A DNA stretch of 10,595 nucleotides from the NCBI GenBank assembly GCA_944363685.1, contig CALVUV010000034.1, forward strand, positions 1-10,595, read 5' to 3'. Positions 1-7,104 of this stretch are shown piece by piece. The stretch is from an uncultured Bacilli bacterium (GTDB lineage Bacteria; Bacillota_I; Bacilli_A; RF39; UBA660). The number at the start of each line of letters is the position of its first letter. The first letter of the stretch is position 1. The notes under the pieces are model-generated. The model saw nothing but the letters and a program-made list of their open reading frames with translations. It had not been told where the DNA came from and did not search any database. The position numbers and the translations under genes were made by a program.

Positions 1-2
1 CT

Positions 3-161
3 GCTAAAGAAATTAGAAATTATTTAGGTATTTCTTCAAAAAGATATGTTGCTTATAAAATATTAAAGCCACTTGTTGATTGTAATAAACTAGAATATAC
101 CAATAAAAAACGTAATGCTAGTAATCAGAAATATATAACTGTAAAAGATAAGAAAAAATAG
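3..161 (+). CDS. 3' end of a gene, winged-helix-like C-terminus (partial)
   Basis: An open frame enters from the left edge and stops at TAG 159-161, giving the last 52 residues of a protein whose start lies outside the window. The visible tail reads AKEIRNYLGISSKRYVAYKI, then a second helix-like stretch (LKPLVDCNKLEYT) and a basic, Asn-rich end (NQKYITVKDKKK). The pattern of a helix, then ISSKRYV, then a second helix and a short beta wing ending NQKYI resembles the C-terminal winged helix seen in Schlafen/AlbA_2-type ATP-binding proteins and some Fic-type proteins. This is pattern recognition only; the catalytic part is not visible. The next gene has its own promoter 90 bases downstream, so there is no sign of an operon. 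Confidence 0.5.
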   Translation, partial: AKEIRNYLGISSKRYVAYKILKPLVDCNKLEYTNKKRNASNQKYITVKDKKK

Positions 162-234
162 GAAGTGTAATAATTATATGAGTACAAAGTATTTAAATAA
201 AATAAAAGTGTCAAATGAGTGACAAATGCTTTAA

Positions 235-258
235 ATTATTCTTTAGTTTTGTTATACT
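235..258 (+). promoter_or_regulatory. Extended -10 promoter of ftsK
   Basis: TG at 250-251, one base, then TATACT at 253-258 forms an extended -10. The -35 region is weak (CTTTAA, 229-234, 18-base spacing), as expected when a TGn element is present. The start of transcription would be near 265, giving a leader of about 35 bases with the ribosome site GAGAGGT at 284-290. Confidence 0.6.
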
Positions 259-299
259 GAAAGAGTAGAGATTCGATAGTGTAGAGAGGTAGTGTATTT

Positions 300-2549
300 A
301 TGGCAAAAAGAAAGAAGAAAAAAGAAACTAAAAAAGGTTTCGCTCATTCAAGAGAATTATATGGGATATTACTTGTGTTAGCATCAATTCTTGGTATTGG
401 TAGATATGGTCCTGTTGGAGGAATGATTGCATCTTTTGCAATATTTCTTGTAGGAGTATTTTATAATGTTTTATTAGTAATACTTTTAATATTAGGTGCT
501 TATCTAATCATAAATAGAGAATGGCCTAATCTGTTTACTACTAAAATGTTAGGTATTTATTTACTAGTTATAGGATTACTTGTCTTAATGCACGAAAATT
601 ACATATTACAAAACGATAGTAATGCTATTAAAGTCTTTAGTGAGACAGTAAATCAATTAATAGATTCTTTTTCTTATGTTATGAAAGGTGCTCGTCCTGC
701 TGCAATAGGAGGAGGTATTATAGGTTGTACCTTTGGAGTCTTATTTATGTTGTTATTCTCATATAAGGGAATGCAAATAATCGCTTGGACTTTAATTATT
801 TTAGGGTTTTGTTTATTTACAGGCTTTTCTATTGTTGATTTTGTTAAAGATAAAGCAAGTAAGGCAAAAGAGAAATTTCCTAAAAGGGATAAATCTTCTA
901 AAGAGGAAGAAGAAGATAAGAAACCTATTATTACAGGAAATGTTGAACCTGCAATGGGTGAGATAAAAGATGAGGATAAGAAAATTGTTATATCTAGTAT
1001 AGATGAATTAACTAAAGCGAAAGTTAATGATGAAAAAGAAGAGCAGGATATTAGTGATAAACCTAAAGAGGTATCACAAGTTAAGCATAACTATGTATTG
1101 CCATCAATTAATTTATTAGATGCACCTAAGAAAAAGAAAAATAGTGTTAATCAAAGTTTAATTGAAAAGAATATAGAAATACTTGAGAAAGTATTAAAAG
1201 ACTTTAATATTATTGGTAAAGTAGTAGAAGTACATATTGGTCCTACTGTTACTCAGTATGAGTTAGAACTTCATTCTGGTACTAAGGTTAGTAAGCTTTT
1301 ATCAATTCATAGAGAAATAGCTTTAGCTATTGCTACTAAAGATGTTAGAATACAAGCGCCTATTCCAGGAAAAAATACTGTAGGTATAGAAATTGCTAAT
1401 AAAGAAACTGCTTCTGTTTCCTTTAGAGAAGTCTTAGAAAAAGTTCCTAAGTCACTTGATGGTTCTAAACTTCTATGTCCTTTAGGTAAAAATATTATGG
1501 GTAATGTTATTTGGTGTGAGATTAATAAAACACCACACCTTCTAGTAGCAGGATCTACTGGTTCAGGTAAATCTGTATGTATTAATGGTATTATTTGTTC
1601 TATTTTAATGAGGGCGAAACCTGATGAAGTTAAACTTGTTATGGTTGACCCTAAAAAAGTAGAACTTTCTGGTTATAATGGTGTTCCTCATTTACTTAGA
1701 CCAGTTGTAACTGATCCTAAAGAAGCTTCTGTTGCATTATCTAAGATAGTTGCCGAGATGGAAAGACGTTATGATACATTTAGTGAAACTAAGACTAAAA
1801 ACATTGCAACTTATAATGATTATGTAGAAAAGAAAAATAAAACACTACCACCTGATGAACAAATTAAGAAAATGCCATTCATTGTCGTAATAATAGATGA
1901 GTTAGCAGACCTTATGTTAGTTGCCAGTAAAGATGTAGAAGCGTCTATTATGAGAATTACCCAAATGGCCCGTGCTGCTGGTATTCACTTAATTATTGCA
2001 ACTCAAAGACCATCAACTGATGTAATTACAGGTGTTGTTAAAGCGAATATTCCAAGTCGTATCTCATTTGCCGTTTCTAGTAGTATAGATTCACGTACAA
2101 TTCTTGATATGACAGGTGCAGAAAAATTACTTGGTAAAGGTGATATGCTATTCCTACCAATGGGAGAAGCAGATCCAGAACGTATTCAAGGTGCCTTTAT
2201 TTCTGATGATGAGATTAAAAGAATTATTGATTATACAGTTGAACAACAAAAAGCAGAGTATGATCAAGGCTTTATGAACTTATCAGGTGATAGTGAAAAG
2301 AGTGTCTCTCAAAAAGAAGATATGGCACAAGTTGAAGAATATGATGATCCTCTATATAATGAAATAGTTGAGTTTGTTATAGAAACACAGAAAGCTAGTG
2401 CATCTTTATTACAAAGAAGATTTAAACTTGGTTATAATAGAGCCGCTCGTATTATTGATCTATTAGAAGAACGTGGTATTATTGGACCACCTAATGGATC
2501 AAAGCCTAGAGAAGTACTTGTTAAACTAGATACTGAAGAGGAAGAATAA
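300..2549 (+). CDS. ftsK: DNA translocase FtsK/SpoIIIE
   Basis: This is a membrane-anchored, hexameric, ATP-driven double-stranded DNA pump that clears chromosome ends from the division septum. The 749 residues have the family's full layout. A basic N-terminus is followed by four to five membrane helices (about residues 20-175), a short charged linker (about 180-265), and the alpha/beta RecA-like motor. Walker A is AGSTGSGKS (417-425) and Walker B is VVIIDELADL with D533/E534; the family signature ATQRPSTDVITG is at 567-578. A winged-helix gamma domain (about 683-745, QRRFKLGYNRAARIIDLLEE) reads DNA polarity sequences. The linker is short, as in Bacillus SpoIIIE/SftA-type proteins and unlike E. 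coli FtsK. The ATG at 300 has the ribosome site GAGAGGT (284-290). The gene is monocistronic between its promoter and a terminator. Whether it acts in vegetative division (FtsK) or sporulation (SpoIIIE) cannot be told from sequence. Confidence 0.95.
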   Translation: MAKRKKKKETKKGFAHSRELYGILLVLASILGIGRYGPVGGMIASFAIFLVGVFYNVLLVILLILGAYLIINREWPNLFTTKMLGIYLLVIGLLVLMHENYILQNDSNAIKVFSETVNQLIDSFSYVMKGARPAAIGGGIIGCTFGVLFMLLFSYKGMQIIAWTLIILGFCLFTGFSIVDFVKDKASKAKEKFPKRDKSSKEEEEDKKPIITGNVEPAMGEIKDEDKKIVISSIDELTKAKVNDEKEEQDISDKPKEVSQVKHNYVLPSINLLDAPKKKKNSVNQSLIEKNIEILEKVLKDFNIIGKVVEVHIGPTVTQYELELHSGTKVSKLLSIHREIALAIATKDVRIQAPIPGKNTVGIEIANKETASVSFREVLEKVPKSLDGSKLLCPLGKNIMGNVIWCEINKTPHLLVAGSTGSGKSVCINGIICSILMRAKPDEVKLVMVDPKKVELSGYNGVPHLLRPVVTDPKEASVALSKIVAEMERRYDTFSETKTKNIATYNDYVEKKNKTLPPDEQIKKMPFIVVIIDELADLMLVASKDVEASIMRITQMARAAGIHLIIATQRPSTDVITGVVKANIPSRISFAVSSSIDSRTILDMTGAEKLLGKGDMLFLPMGEADPERIQGAFISDDEIKRIIDYTVEQQKAEYDQGFMNLSGDSEKSVSQKEDMAQVEEYDDPLYNEIVEFVIETQKASASLLQRRFKLGYNRAARIIDLLEERGIIGPPNGSKPREVLVKLDTEEEE

Positions 2550-2577
2550 AGAGAAATTTAATCTCTTTTTTTCTTTC
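2548..2577 (+). terminator. Intrinsic terminator of ftsK
   Basis: AAAGAGA (2548-2554) pairs with TCTCTTT (2562-2568) across a seven-base loop, followed by a long T-rich tract. The left arm overlaps the ftsK stop codon. Confidence 0.8.
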
Positions 2578-2595
2578 TTTTCTAAACTATTTCAA

Positions 2596-2624
2596 TTGAT
2601 AAATTAGGTAATTTAATATATACT
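2596..2624 (+). promoter_or_regulatory. Sigma-A promoter of the glycosyltransferase operon
   Basis: TTGATA (2596-2601) and TATACT (2619-2624) are separated by exactly 17 bases, a near-consensus housekeeping promoter. Transcription should start near 2631, immediately before the ribosome site AAAAGGAGGT (2631-2640), so the leader is unusually short. Confidence 0.75.
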
Positions 2625-2646
2625 ATAAGAAAAAGGAGGTATCGTG

Positions 2647-3843
2647 ATGAAAAAGAAAGTCTTAATACTAGCGCTACATCTAGGATATGGTGGTGTTGAA
2701 AAGACTGTAACATCTCTTGCTAATTCCCTTGCCAAAAATACTAACTATGAAATAGAAATTGCCTCTATTTATAATCTTTATGGTAAATCAGTATATAATT
2801 TAGATGAAAAAATAAAAGTAAACTACTTAATAGATAGTGATTTACCTATTAGAGTATCAAAATATAAGAATCTATTATTTAAACTACAACTTATAAACCT
2901 TTCCAAACTTTTATTTAAAGATTATATTTCTAAAGCTAAATTTAAAGAATTATTTAATGATAGTTTAGGTATTTTAATGTATTCTAAAAGAAGTAAAGTT
3001 ATAAAAAAAGTATTAAAAGAAACAGATGCTGACGTAATAATTTCTACAAGAATATTTTTAAATGAATTATTATCCCTATATGCTAAAGATAATGTCTTAA
3101 AAATAGGTTGGGAACATAATCATCACCATAATGATTTAAAATATGCAACAGATGTTGTTAGAAGTGCTAAAAATCTTGATTATTTAGTTTTAGTTTCTAA
3201 GAGTTTACAAAAATTTTATCGTAAGAAGATGCTTAATTATAAATGTAAATGTGTCTATATCCCTAATGCTATTGAATATATTCCTAAGACTAAAAGCCCT
3301 TTAACCTCTAATCATTTAATATCAGTAGGTCGTCTTGCCCCTGAAAAAGGATATTTAGACTTATTAAAGATATTTAATGACTTAAAGAAAAAGAAATTAG
3401 ATTGGCATTTAGATATAGTAGGGGATGGTAATGAAAGAGGGAAACTAGAAAGATATATAAAAGATAATAATCTAGAAAATGATGTAACTCTACACGGTTT
3501 TAAAAGTAGTGAAGAAATAGAAAAATTAATGAAAAAAGCTAGTATTTATATTATGACAAGTTATACAGAAAGCTTTGGTATTGTTTTAATAGAAGCGATG
3601 AGTAATGGTTTACCTTGTCTAGCATTTGATTCCGCAGAAGGTGCTAAAGAGATTATTACTTCAGGACTTGATGGATATTTAATTAAACATAGAAATTTTA
3701 ATGTTATGGAAAAGAAAATATTAGATCTTACTAAAGATTTAGAAAAACGTAAGGAACTTGGTAAAAATGGAAGACGTAAAGTAAAAGAATTTGTAAGTGA
3801 TAATGTTTTAGAAAAATGGAAAAAAATAATAGAAAAGAAGTGA
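2647..3843 (+). CDS. GT4-family glycosyltransferase (GT-B fold)
   Basis: This is a retaining nucleotide-sugar glycosyltransferase of the GT4 type, cytoplasmic or peripheral to the membrane. The N-terminal domain begins with the glycine-rich acceptor loop LGYGGVEKTVTSLANSLA. The C-terminal nucleotide-sugar domain starts near SVGRLAPEKGYLDL and continues VGDGNERGKLERYI. It then has the family's E-x7-E motif in YTESFGIVLIEAMSNGLPC (E308 and E316 from this start) and GAKEIITSGLDGYLI. The length of 398 residues is normal. I chose ATG 2647 over the GTG three bases upstream because GGAGG (2635-2639) is seven bases from the ATG and only four from the GTG. It is the first gene of an operon with the Alg14/Alg13-like pair, four bases ahead of the next start, which suggests assembly of a lipid-linked glycan or glycolipid. 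Donor and acceptor cannot be predicted. Confidence 0.9.
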   Translation: MKKKVLILALHLGYGGVEKTVTSLANSLAKNTNYEIEIASIYNLYGKSVYNLDEKIKVNYLIDSDLPIRVSKYKNLLFKLQLINLSKLLFKDYISKAKFKELFNDSLGILMYSKRSKVIKKVLKETDADVIISTRIFLNELLSLYAKDNVLKIGWEHNHHHNDLKYATDVVRSAKNLDYLVLVSKSLQKFYRKKMLNYKCKCVYIPNAIEYIPKTKSPLTSNHLISVGRLAPEKGYLDLLKIFNDLKKKKLDWHLDIVGDGNERGKLERYIKDNNLENDVTLHGFKSSEEIEKLMKKASIYIMTSYTESFGIVLIEAMSNGLPCLAFDSAEGAKEIITSGLDGYLIKHRNFNVMEKKILDLTKDLEKRKELGKNGRRKVKEFVSDNVLEKWKKIIEKK

Positions 3844-3847
3844 TTTA

Positions 3848-4321
3848 ATGAAAAAAGTAATGTTTATATCTAGTGCTGGCGGACATTTAACAGAACTATT
3901 ACAATTAAAAAGTATTTTTAATGATTATGATTATTCTTTAATTACTGAGAATACTAAATCTAATAAAGCTTTAATGAAAAAACATAAAAATATGGGGTTC
4001 TTACTATATGGTACTAAAGATCATAAAATATCTTACCCATTTAAATTATTTATTAACTGTTTTATTAGTCTTTATTACTACTTTAAATATCAACCAGATT
4101 ATATAGTTACAACTGGTGCCCATACAGCAGGACCAATGTGCTCAATTGGTAGAATATTTGGTAGTAAAATTATTTATATCGAAACATTCGCTAATATTAA
4201 TACTAAAACTATTACCGGTTCATTATTTTATCATTTACATATTTCTAATCTTTTTGTAGTACAATGGAAATCAATGTTAAAACTATATCCTAAAGCTAAA
4301 TATGGAGGGTGGTGTTTCTAA
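3848..4321 (+). CDS. Alg14/PssD-like glycosyltransferase subunit
   Basis: This is the 157-residue partner half of a split inverting GT-B enzyme related to eukaryotic Alg14 and bacterial PssD/Cps14F. In known members this half supplies the acceptor side and recruits the catalytic Alg13/PssE/Cps14G half. Visible marks are the N-terminal loop FISSAGGHLTELLQL (GGH at 11-13), a hydrophobic stretch at about 64-80, TTGAHTAGPM (88-97), IETFA (111-115) and the family-like ending YPKAKYGG. It has no N-terminal membrane helix, unlike yeast Alg14 but like bacterial PssD. The start lies four bases after the previous stop, and its ribosome site GAAGTGAT lies inside the end of the upstream gene. Its TAA (4319-4321) shares an A with the next ATG, so translation of the two subunits is probably coupled. 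Confidence 0.88.
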   Translation: MKKVMFISSAGGHLTELLQLKSIFNDYDYSLITENTKSNKALMKKHKNMGFLLYGTKDHKISYPFKLFINCFISLYYYFKYQPDYIVTTGAHTAGPMCSIGRIFGSKIIYIETFANINTKTITGSLFYHLHISNLFVVQWKSMLKLYPKAKYGGWCF

Positions 4322-5121
4322 TGATTTTAGTTACTTTAGGTACTCAAGATAAGAGTTTTGAACGTTTACTTAAACTAATAGATAAAGCGATTGATGAAGG
4401 AGTTATTAAAGATAAGGTTATTGTTCAAGCAGGATTTACTAAATATGAAAGTAAGAATATGGAAATATTTGATACAGTACCTAATGATGAGTTAGAAGAA
4501 TTAATTAAAAAAGCAGATTTAATTATCACTCACGGTGGAGTAGGAAGTATCCTTTCTTCTCTAAAATATAATAAAAAGGTAATCGCTACACCAAGACTAT
4601 CTAAATATAATGAACATACTAATGATCATCAAAAACAAATAGTTAAAGAATTTGGAAAATTAGGTTATATTATACCTTTGCTTGATTATAGTAACTTTAA
4701 GAAAGTTTATATTAAGAGTAAAACTTTTAAGCCTAAACACTTTGAAAGTAATAATGAGAACTTTACGAAAATGATTAAAGACTATATAGAAGAAGATAAT
4801 CATATTAGTTGGTTTAATAGAGATAAATTCATAATATTAACATCTATTATAAATATAATTATCTTTACAATTTTAGTGAAACTAAACTTAAATATTTATT
4901 TATCTCTAACCATTACTTATATTATCTCTTGTCTTTTAACAAAAATATTTAAACTAAAAAAATTACCTAATCCTATAACAGTTGTTTTATGTTTTTATCT
5001 AATAGAAGGATTATCTTTAGTACTTTTAACTGGTTATTTAGAAGTAAATGCTATTATATCAAAAATAATTATTAATATCTTAGTAATATTTATCTATCAC
5101 TTTTTATCTAAAAGAAATTAA
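4321..5121 (+). CDS. Alg13/PssE-like glycosyltransferase with GtrA-like four-helix membrane tail
   Basis: Residues 1 to about 160 form the donor-binding half of a split GT28-type enzyme (Alg13/PssE/Cps14G). They begin MILVTLGTQDKSFERLLKLI, have HGGVGS at 71-76 and the PRLSKYNEHTNDHQ loop (91-104), where family members bind the nucleotide sugar. Family proteins usually end near 160 residues. Here about 100 more residues hold four hydrophobic helices (about 170-188, 191-209, 219-238, 244-262). Their spacing, basic turns and ending SKIIINILVIFIYHFLSKRN resemble GtrA-type lipid-glycan membrane proteins; that resemblance is my inference. I use ATG 4321, not the GTG at 4309. The family N-terminus starts exactly here and the ATG overlaps the upstream stop as TAATG, with GGAGGG at 4304-4309. 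It is the last gene of the operon. Confidence 0.85.
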   Translation: MILVTLGTQDKSFERLLKLIDKAIDEGVIKDKVIVQAGFTKYESKNMEIFDTVPNDELEELIKKADLIITHGGVGSILSSLKYNKKVIATPRLSKYNEHTNDHQKQIVKEFGKLGYIIPLLDYSNFKKVYIKSKTFKPKHFESNNENFTKMIKDYIEEDNHISWFNRDKFIILTSIINIIIFTILVKLNLNIYLSLTITYIISCLLTKIFKLKKLPNPITVVLCFYLIEGLSLVLLTGYLEVNAIISKIIINILVIFIYHFLSKRN

Positions 5122-5149
5122 AAAAGTAACTGTTACGTTACTTTTTTCT
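5119..5149. terminator. Bidirectional intrinsic terminator between convergent genes
   Basis: AAAAAGTAAC (5121-5130) pairs perfectly with GTTACTTTTT (5137-5146) around the loop TGTTAC. It is A-rich on the left and T-rich on the right, so it can end both the (+) glycosyltransferase operon (stop at 5121) and the (-) gene whose stop codon is at 5150-5152. Confidence 0.85.
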
Positions 5150-6061
5150 TTATGCTGCTAACTCCTTATAAATATCTCTATCATAATTATGTTGTTCTGC
5201 TTCTAAAGCATCTAGTTCAGATGTTGTAATTAAAAAGAAATTATACTCTAATATATCACTACCATCAGTAGTAATAGGATCATCCCAAGTAAGATCTAAA
5301 TGATACCATAAATCATTTAAATTAACAGCATTCCAAACATGATTTTCTGAAGCTATTCTATAACTTTTAATACCTAAATCCTCTAAAAATAACTCCATTG
5401 CATCAGTATAACCACCACATAAACTATATCCTTCTAAAAGAGTACCATAAGCCATATCGGACTTATATTTAACTACATTATTATCGCTTCTTTCTTGGTC
5501 ATACTTACTATTATTTATAATATAATTATGAGCTTCTTTAATCTTATCTTCATTACTCATTGTATCATTCCATATCTCTTTTTCTATCTCTTTAATTTTA
5601 GCATTTATTAACTTAATATCACTATCATTATAAATATGATCAATACTAAGAGTAACTTTACCATAATCATCATAACTAGTCTCTAAATGTTTAAAACTAT
5701 TATATGGATGAACAAAATTATTAATAGTAGATAAAGTCTTTTGATCGTTAGCAAGAGAATCAACTTCTTCTAAACAACTACTATAATCATCAGGACAATA
5801 GAAAGAAAAACTATCTGCACCTGAGTTTAATACCGTATAATAAATATTTAATAAATCTTGATAATTACTAGGAGAAAAATCATCTGTTAATTTTACATAA
5901 TCAAAACTATAATCTCTTGTATAATCATTTTTAGTATTTAAACTAACATCTTTATCCTCTTTAACAAAATAAGTCCTATATAAGTCATATAAAGTACTTC
6001 TATAAGCATAAGTAAATCCAAATAAAATAATAAGGAATATTAAAACAATGTATTTCTTCAT
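5150..6061 (-). CDS. Membrane-anchored or secreted transglutaminase-like (cysteine protease fold) protein
   Basis: This is a 303-residue exported protein. MKKYIVLIFLIILFGFTYAY is a signal peptide or uncleaved N-terminal anchor. A region without recognised features (about 30-165) leads to a transglutaminase-like domain with a complete triad. The residues are C215 in GYSLCGGYTDAMELFLEDLG, H241 in ENHVWNAVN and D256 in WYHLDLTWDDP. Domains of this type (Transglut_core, CYK3/YebA-like) occur in extracellular proteases, peptidoglycan-associated proteins and cross-linkers, so the reaction is not settled. The start at 6061 is preferred to the TTG 27 bases upstream because AGGAGG (6073-6068) lies six bases before this ATG and the signal peptide then begins properly. 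The region before the domain contains two cysteines (YCPDDYSSCLEE). The gene stands alone, with its own promoter and the shared terminator at 5119-5149. Confidence 0.8.
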   Translation of the reverse strand: MKKYIVLIFLIILFGFTYAYRSTLYDLYRTYFVKEDKDVSLNTKNDYTRDYSFDYVKLTDDFSPSNYQDLLNIYYTVLNSGADSFSFYCPDDYSSCLEEVDSLANDQKTLSTINNFVHPYNSFKHLETSYDDYGKVTLSIDHIYNDSDIKLINAKIKEIEKEIWNDTMSNEDKIKEAHNYIINNSKYDQERSDNNVVKYKSDMAYGTLLEGYSLCGGYTDAMELFLEDLGIKSYRIASENHVWNAVNLNDLWYHLDLTWDDPITTDGSDILEYNFFLITTSELDALEAEQHNYDRDIYKELAA

Positions 6062-6078
6062 AGATATCCTCCTATTTA

Positions 6079-6107
6079 ATTCTATCAATCATTAAAACTT
6101 TTGTAAA
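6079..6107 (-). promoter_or_regulatory. Promoter of the transglutaminase-like gene
   Basis: Read on the minus strand: TTTACA (6107-6102), 17 bases, TAGAAT (6084-6079), with TG one base before the -10. The predicted start of transcription (near 6072) almost touches the ribosome site AGGAGG (6073-6068), so the leader is extremely short. Confidence 0.65.
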
Positions 6108-6125
6108 CGATTAATTATTCATATA

Positions 6126-6145
6126 TATGTAAAAAGTGTTACATA
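6126..6145. promoter_or_regulatory. Perfect dyad TATGTAA-N6-TTACATA, possible operator
   Basis: A seven-base perfect inverted repeat with a six-base centre lies about 19 bases upstream of the -35 of the transglutaminase-like gene. It is not followed by a T-tract on the plus strand, so it does not look like a terminator. It may be a regulator binding site; in DNA this A+T-rich, chance is also possible. Confidence 0.3.
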
Positions 6146-6156
6146 AAAAAACATAT

Positions 6157-6182
6157 AATAAAAACAGGTTATCCTGTTTTTA
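6157..6182 (-). terminator. Intrinsic terminator of def
   Basis: AAAAACAGG and CCTGTTTTT (6160-6168 with 6173-6181) form a nine-pair stem with a four-base loop. On the minus strand this is followed by TTTTTATT. The stem overlaps the def stop codon (6182-6180). Confidence 0.85.
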
Positions 6183-6728
6183 AATCGCTCTATATTTATC
6201 AGCATCCTTATATGGATTTTTCTTATCAATATAATCAGTAAATATAATACCATTTAAATGATCTATTTCATGTTGAAAGGCAATAGCAAGTTCTTCTTTC
6301 GCTCTTATTCTTATTTTATTACCATCAACATCATATCCTTCAACAGTAACTCTAGCATATCTTGGTACAATACCATCAACTTCTCTGTTTACAGATAAAC
6401 ATCCTTCTCCCATTTCTACATAAATCTTTTCAGTTGAATTACTAATAATTTTTGGATTGCAAATAATATAAGTATCAAATTCTTCTTCATCAACTTCATG
6501 AACAATAGTTAAGAATCTTTTAGGAATACCAAGTTGAATAGCAGCCATACCCATACCAGGTCTTAAATCATATTTTTCTGCTAATCTTTCAATTTGACTA
6601 TTAGTTAAATATTCTACCATTTCATCAATTACTTTTCTATCTTCTTTACTTAAAGGAAAAGTAACATCTTTACTAACTAGTCTTAACCTTTTATCTTTTT
6701 CGTCTAATATATCTTTCATCTTTAACAT
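6180..6728 (-). CDS. def: Peptide deformylase, type II (Gram-positive class)
   Basis: This metalloenzyme removes the formyl group from the N-terminal methionine of new proteins at the ribosome exit. All three family motifs are present: GMGMAAIQLG (58-67, Q65), EGCLS (108-112) and QHEIDH (152-157). The metal ligands are C110, H153 and H157, and the catalytic acid/base is E154. The length of 182 residues and the extended N-terminal part match the Staphylococcus/Bacillus type II enzymes, which also begin MLxMKDI; this supports the start at 6728. The ribosome site is a modest GGGG seven bases upstream. It is not next to fmt, unlike in many bacteria, and is transcribed alone from an extended -10 promoter that sits in the T-tract of the upstream gene's terminator. 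Confidence 0.96.
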   Translation of the reverse strand: MLKMKDILDEKDKRLRLVSKDVTFPLSKEDRKVIDEMVEYLTNSQIERLAEKYDLRPGMGMAAIQLGIPKRFLTIVHEVDEEEFDTYIICNPKIISNSTEKIYVEMGEGCLSVNREVDGIVPRYARVTVEGYDVDGNKIRIRAKEELAIAFQHEIDHLNGIIFTDYIDKKNPYKDADKYRAI

Positions 6729-6751
6729 CTAAATACCCCATTTCTTGCTAT

Positions 6752-6760
6752 ATTTTAACA
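6752..6760 (-). promoter_or_regulatory. Extended -10 promoter of def
   Basis: The minus strand reads TGTTAAAAT (6760-6752), a TGn extension plus TAAAAT, with only a T-rich stretch in the -35 position. The surrounding 14 bases TTGTGTTAAAATAT (6763-6750) recur exactly at 10202-10215 upstream of the peptidase U32-like gene. Confidence 0.5.
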
Positions 6761-6765
6761 CAATT

Positions 6766-6796
6766 TAAAGAAAAAAGAAAGGAAAACCTTTCTTAA
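6766..6796 (-). terminator. Intrinsic terminator of the YjcZ-like gene
   Basis: AAGAAAGG (6775-6782) pairs perfectly with CCTTTCTT (6787-6794) around AAAA. On the minus strand it is followed by TTTTTTCTTT. The stem overlaps the stop codon at 6795-6793. Confidence 0.85.
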
Positions 6797-6972
6797 CGTG
6801 TAAATCTAGCACCAATTACAATAACTAGAAGTATAAATAATACTAAAATAATTGCATAATTGTTACTGTTGTTGTTCCATCCAAAGCCACAACTTGGGAA
6901 AAACCATTGATTACCACATCCACAACTACAACTTGGGAATGAATTAAAAGATCCACCACCATAATAATACAT
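6793..6972 (-). CDS. YjcZ-like cysteine-rich single-pass membrane miniprotein
   Basis: This 59-residue protein has a Gly/Ser/Asn/aromatic-rich head and one C-terminal membrane helix. The head (MYYYGGGSFNSFPSCSCGCG, then QWFFPSCGFGW) has four cysteines at 15, 17, 19 and 28. The tail NYAIILVLFILLVIVIGARF (39-57) strongly resembles the YjcZ family of tiny Firmicutes proteins (typical core: aliphatic LFILLIIVGA), named from sporulation or spore-coat studies but of unknown biochemical role. The ATG at 6972 is used because AAAGGAGG (6989-6982) precedes it by nine bases; the upstream in-frame start at 7020 has no such site and would include the promoter. The gene has its own promoter and terminator and is divergent from ftsW. 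Nothing here proves sporulation. Confidence 0.75.
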   Translation of the reverse strand: MYYYGGGSFNSFPSCSCGCGNQWFFPSCGFGWNNNSNNYAIILVLFILLVIVIGARFTR

Positions 6973-6993
6973 AGTTAAAAACCTCCTTTTTCT

Positions 6994-7020
6994 ATTATAA
7001 GATATGAAAATATATGTCAA
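6994..7020 (-). promoter_or_regulatory. Promoter of the YjcZ-like gene
   Basis: The minus strand shows perfect consensus hexamers TTGACA (7020-7015) and TATAAT (6999-6994), but with 15 bases between them instead of 17. Transcription would start near 6987, close to the AAAGGAGG ribosome site (6989-6982). Confidence 0.6.
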
Positions 7021-7046
7021 ATTGTTAATGAAATGGCCCTAGTAAC

Positions 7047-7075
7047 TTTAAACTAAGCAAAAAATGTGGTATTCT
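7047..7075 (+). promoter_or_regulatory. Promoter of ftsW
   Basis: TTTAAA (7047-7052), 17 bases, then TATTCT (7070-7075) preceded by TGG, an extended -10. Transcription would start near 7082, just before the ribosome site AAGGAG (7092-7097). Confidence 0.6.
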
Positions 7076-7104
7076 AAAAGAAAAGACTAGGAAGGAGAAT
7101 TAAA

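Noticed and set aside
2644..2646. GTG as start of the GT4 glycosyltransferase
   Set aside because: It is only four bases from GGAGG, whereas the ATG at 2647 has a normal seven-base spacing.
3841..3843. TGA as tryptophan (Mycoplasma-type code)
   Set aside because: Reading through would overlap the well-placed start of the next gene; tryptophan is encoded by TGG in the clear coding regions.
6062..6088. TTG start for the transglutaminase-like protein, nine codons upstream
   Set aside because: It would translate through the ribosome site AGGAGG and the -10 region and would displace the signal peptide.
6973..7020. Longer 75-residue form of the YjcZ-like protein
   Set aside because: The extra 16 codons overlap the TATAAT/TTGACA promoter and the ribosome site.
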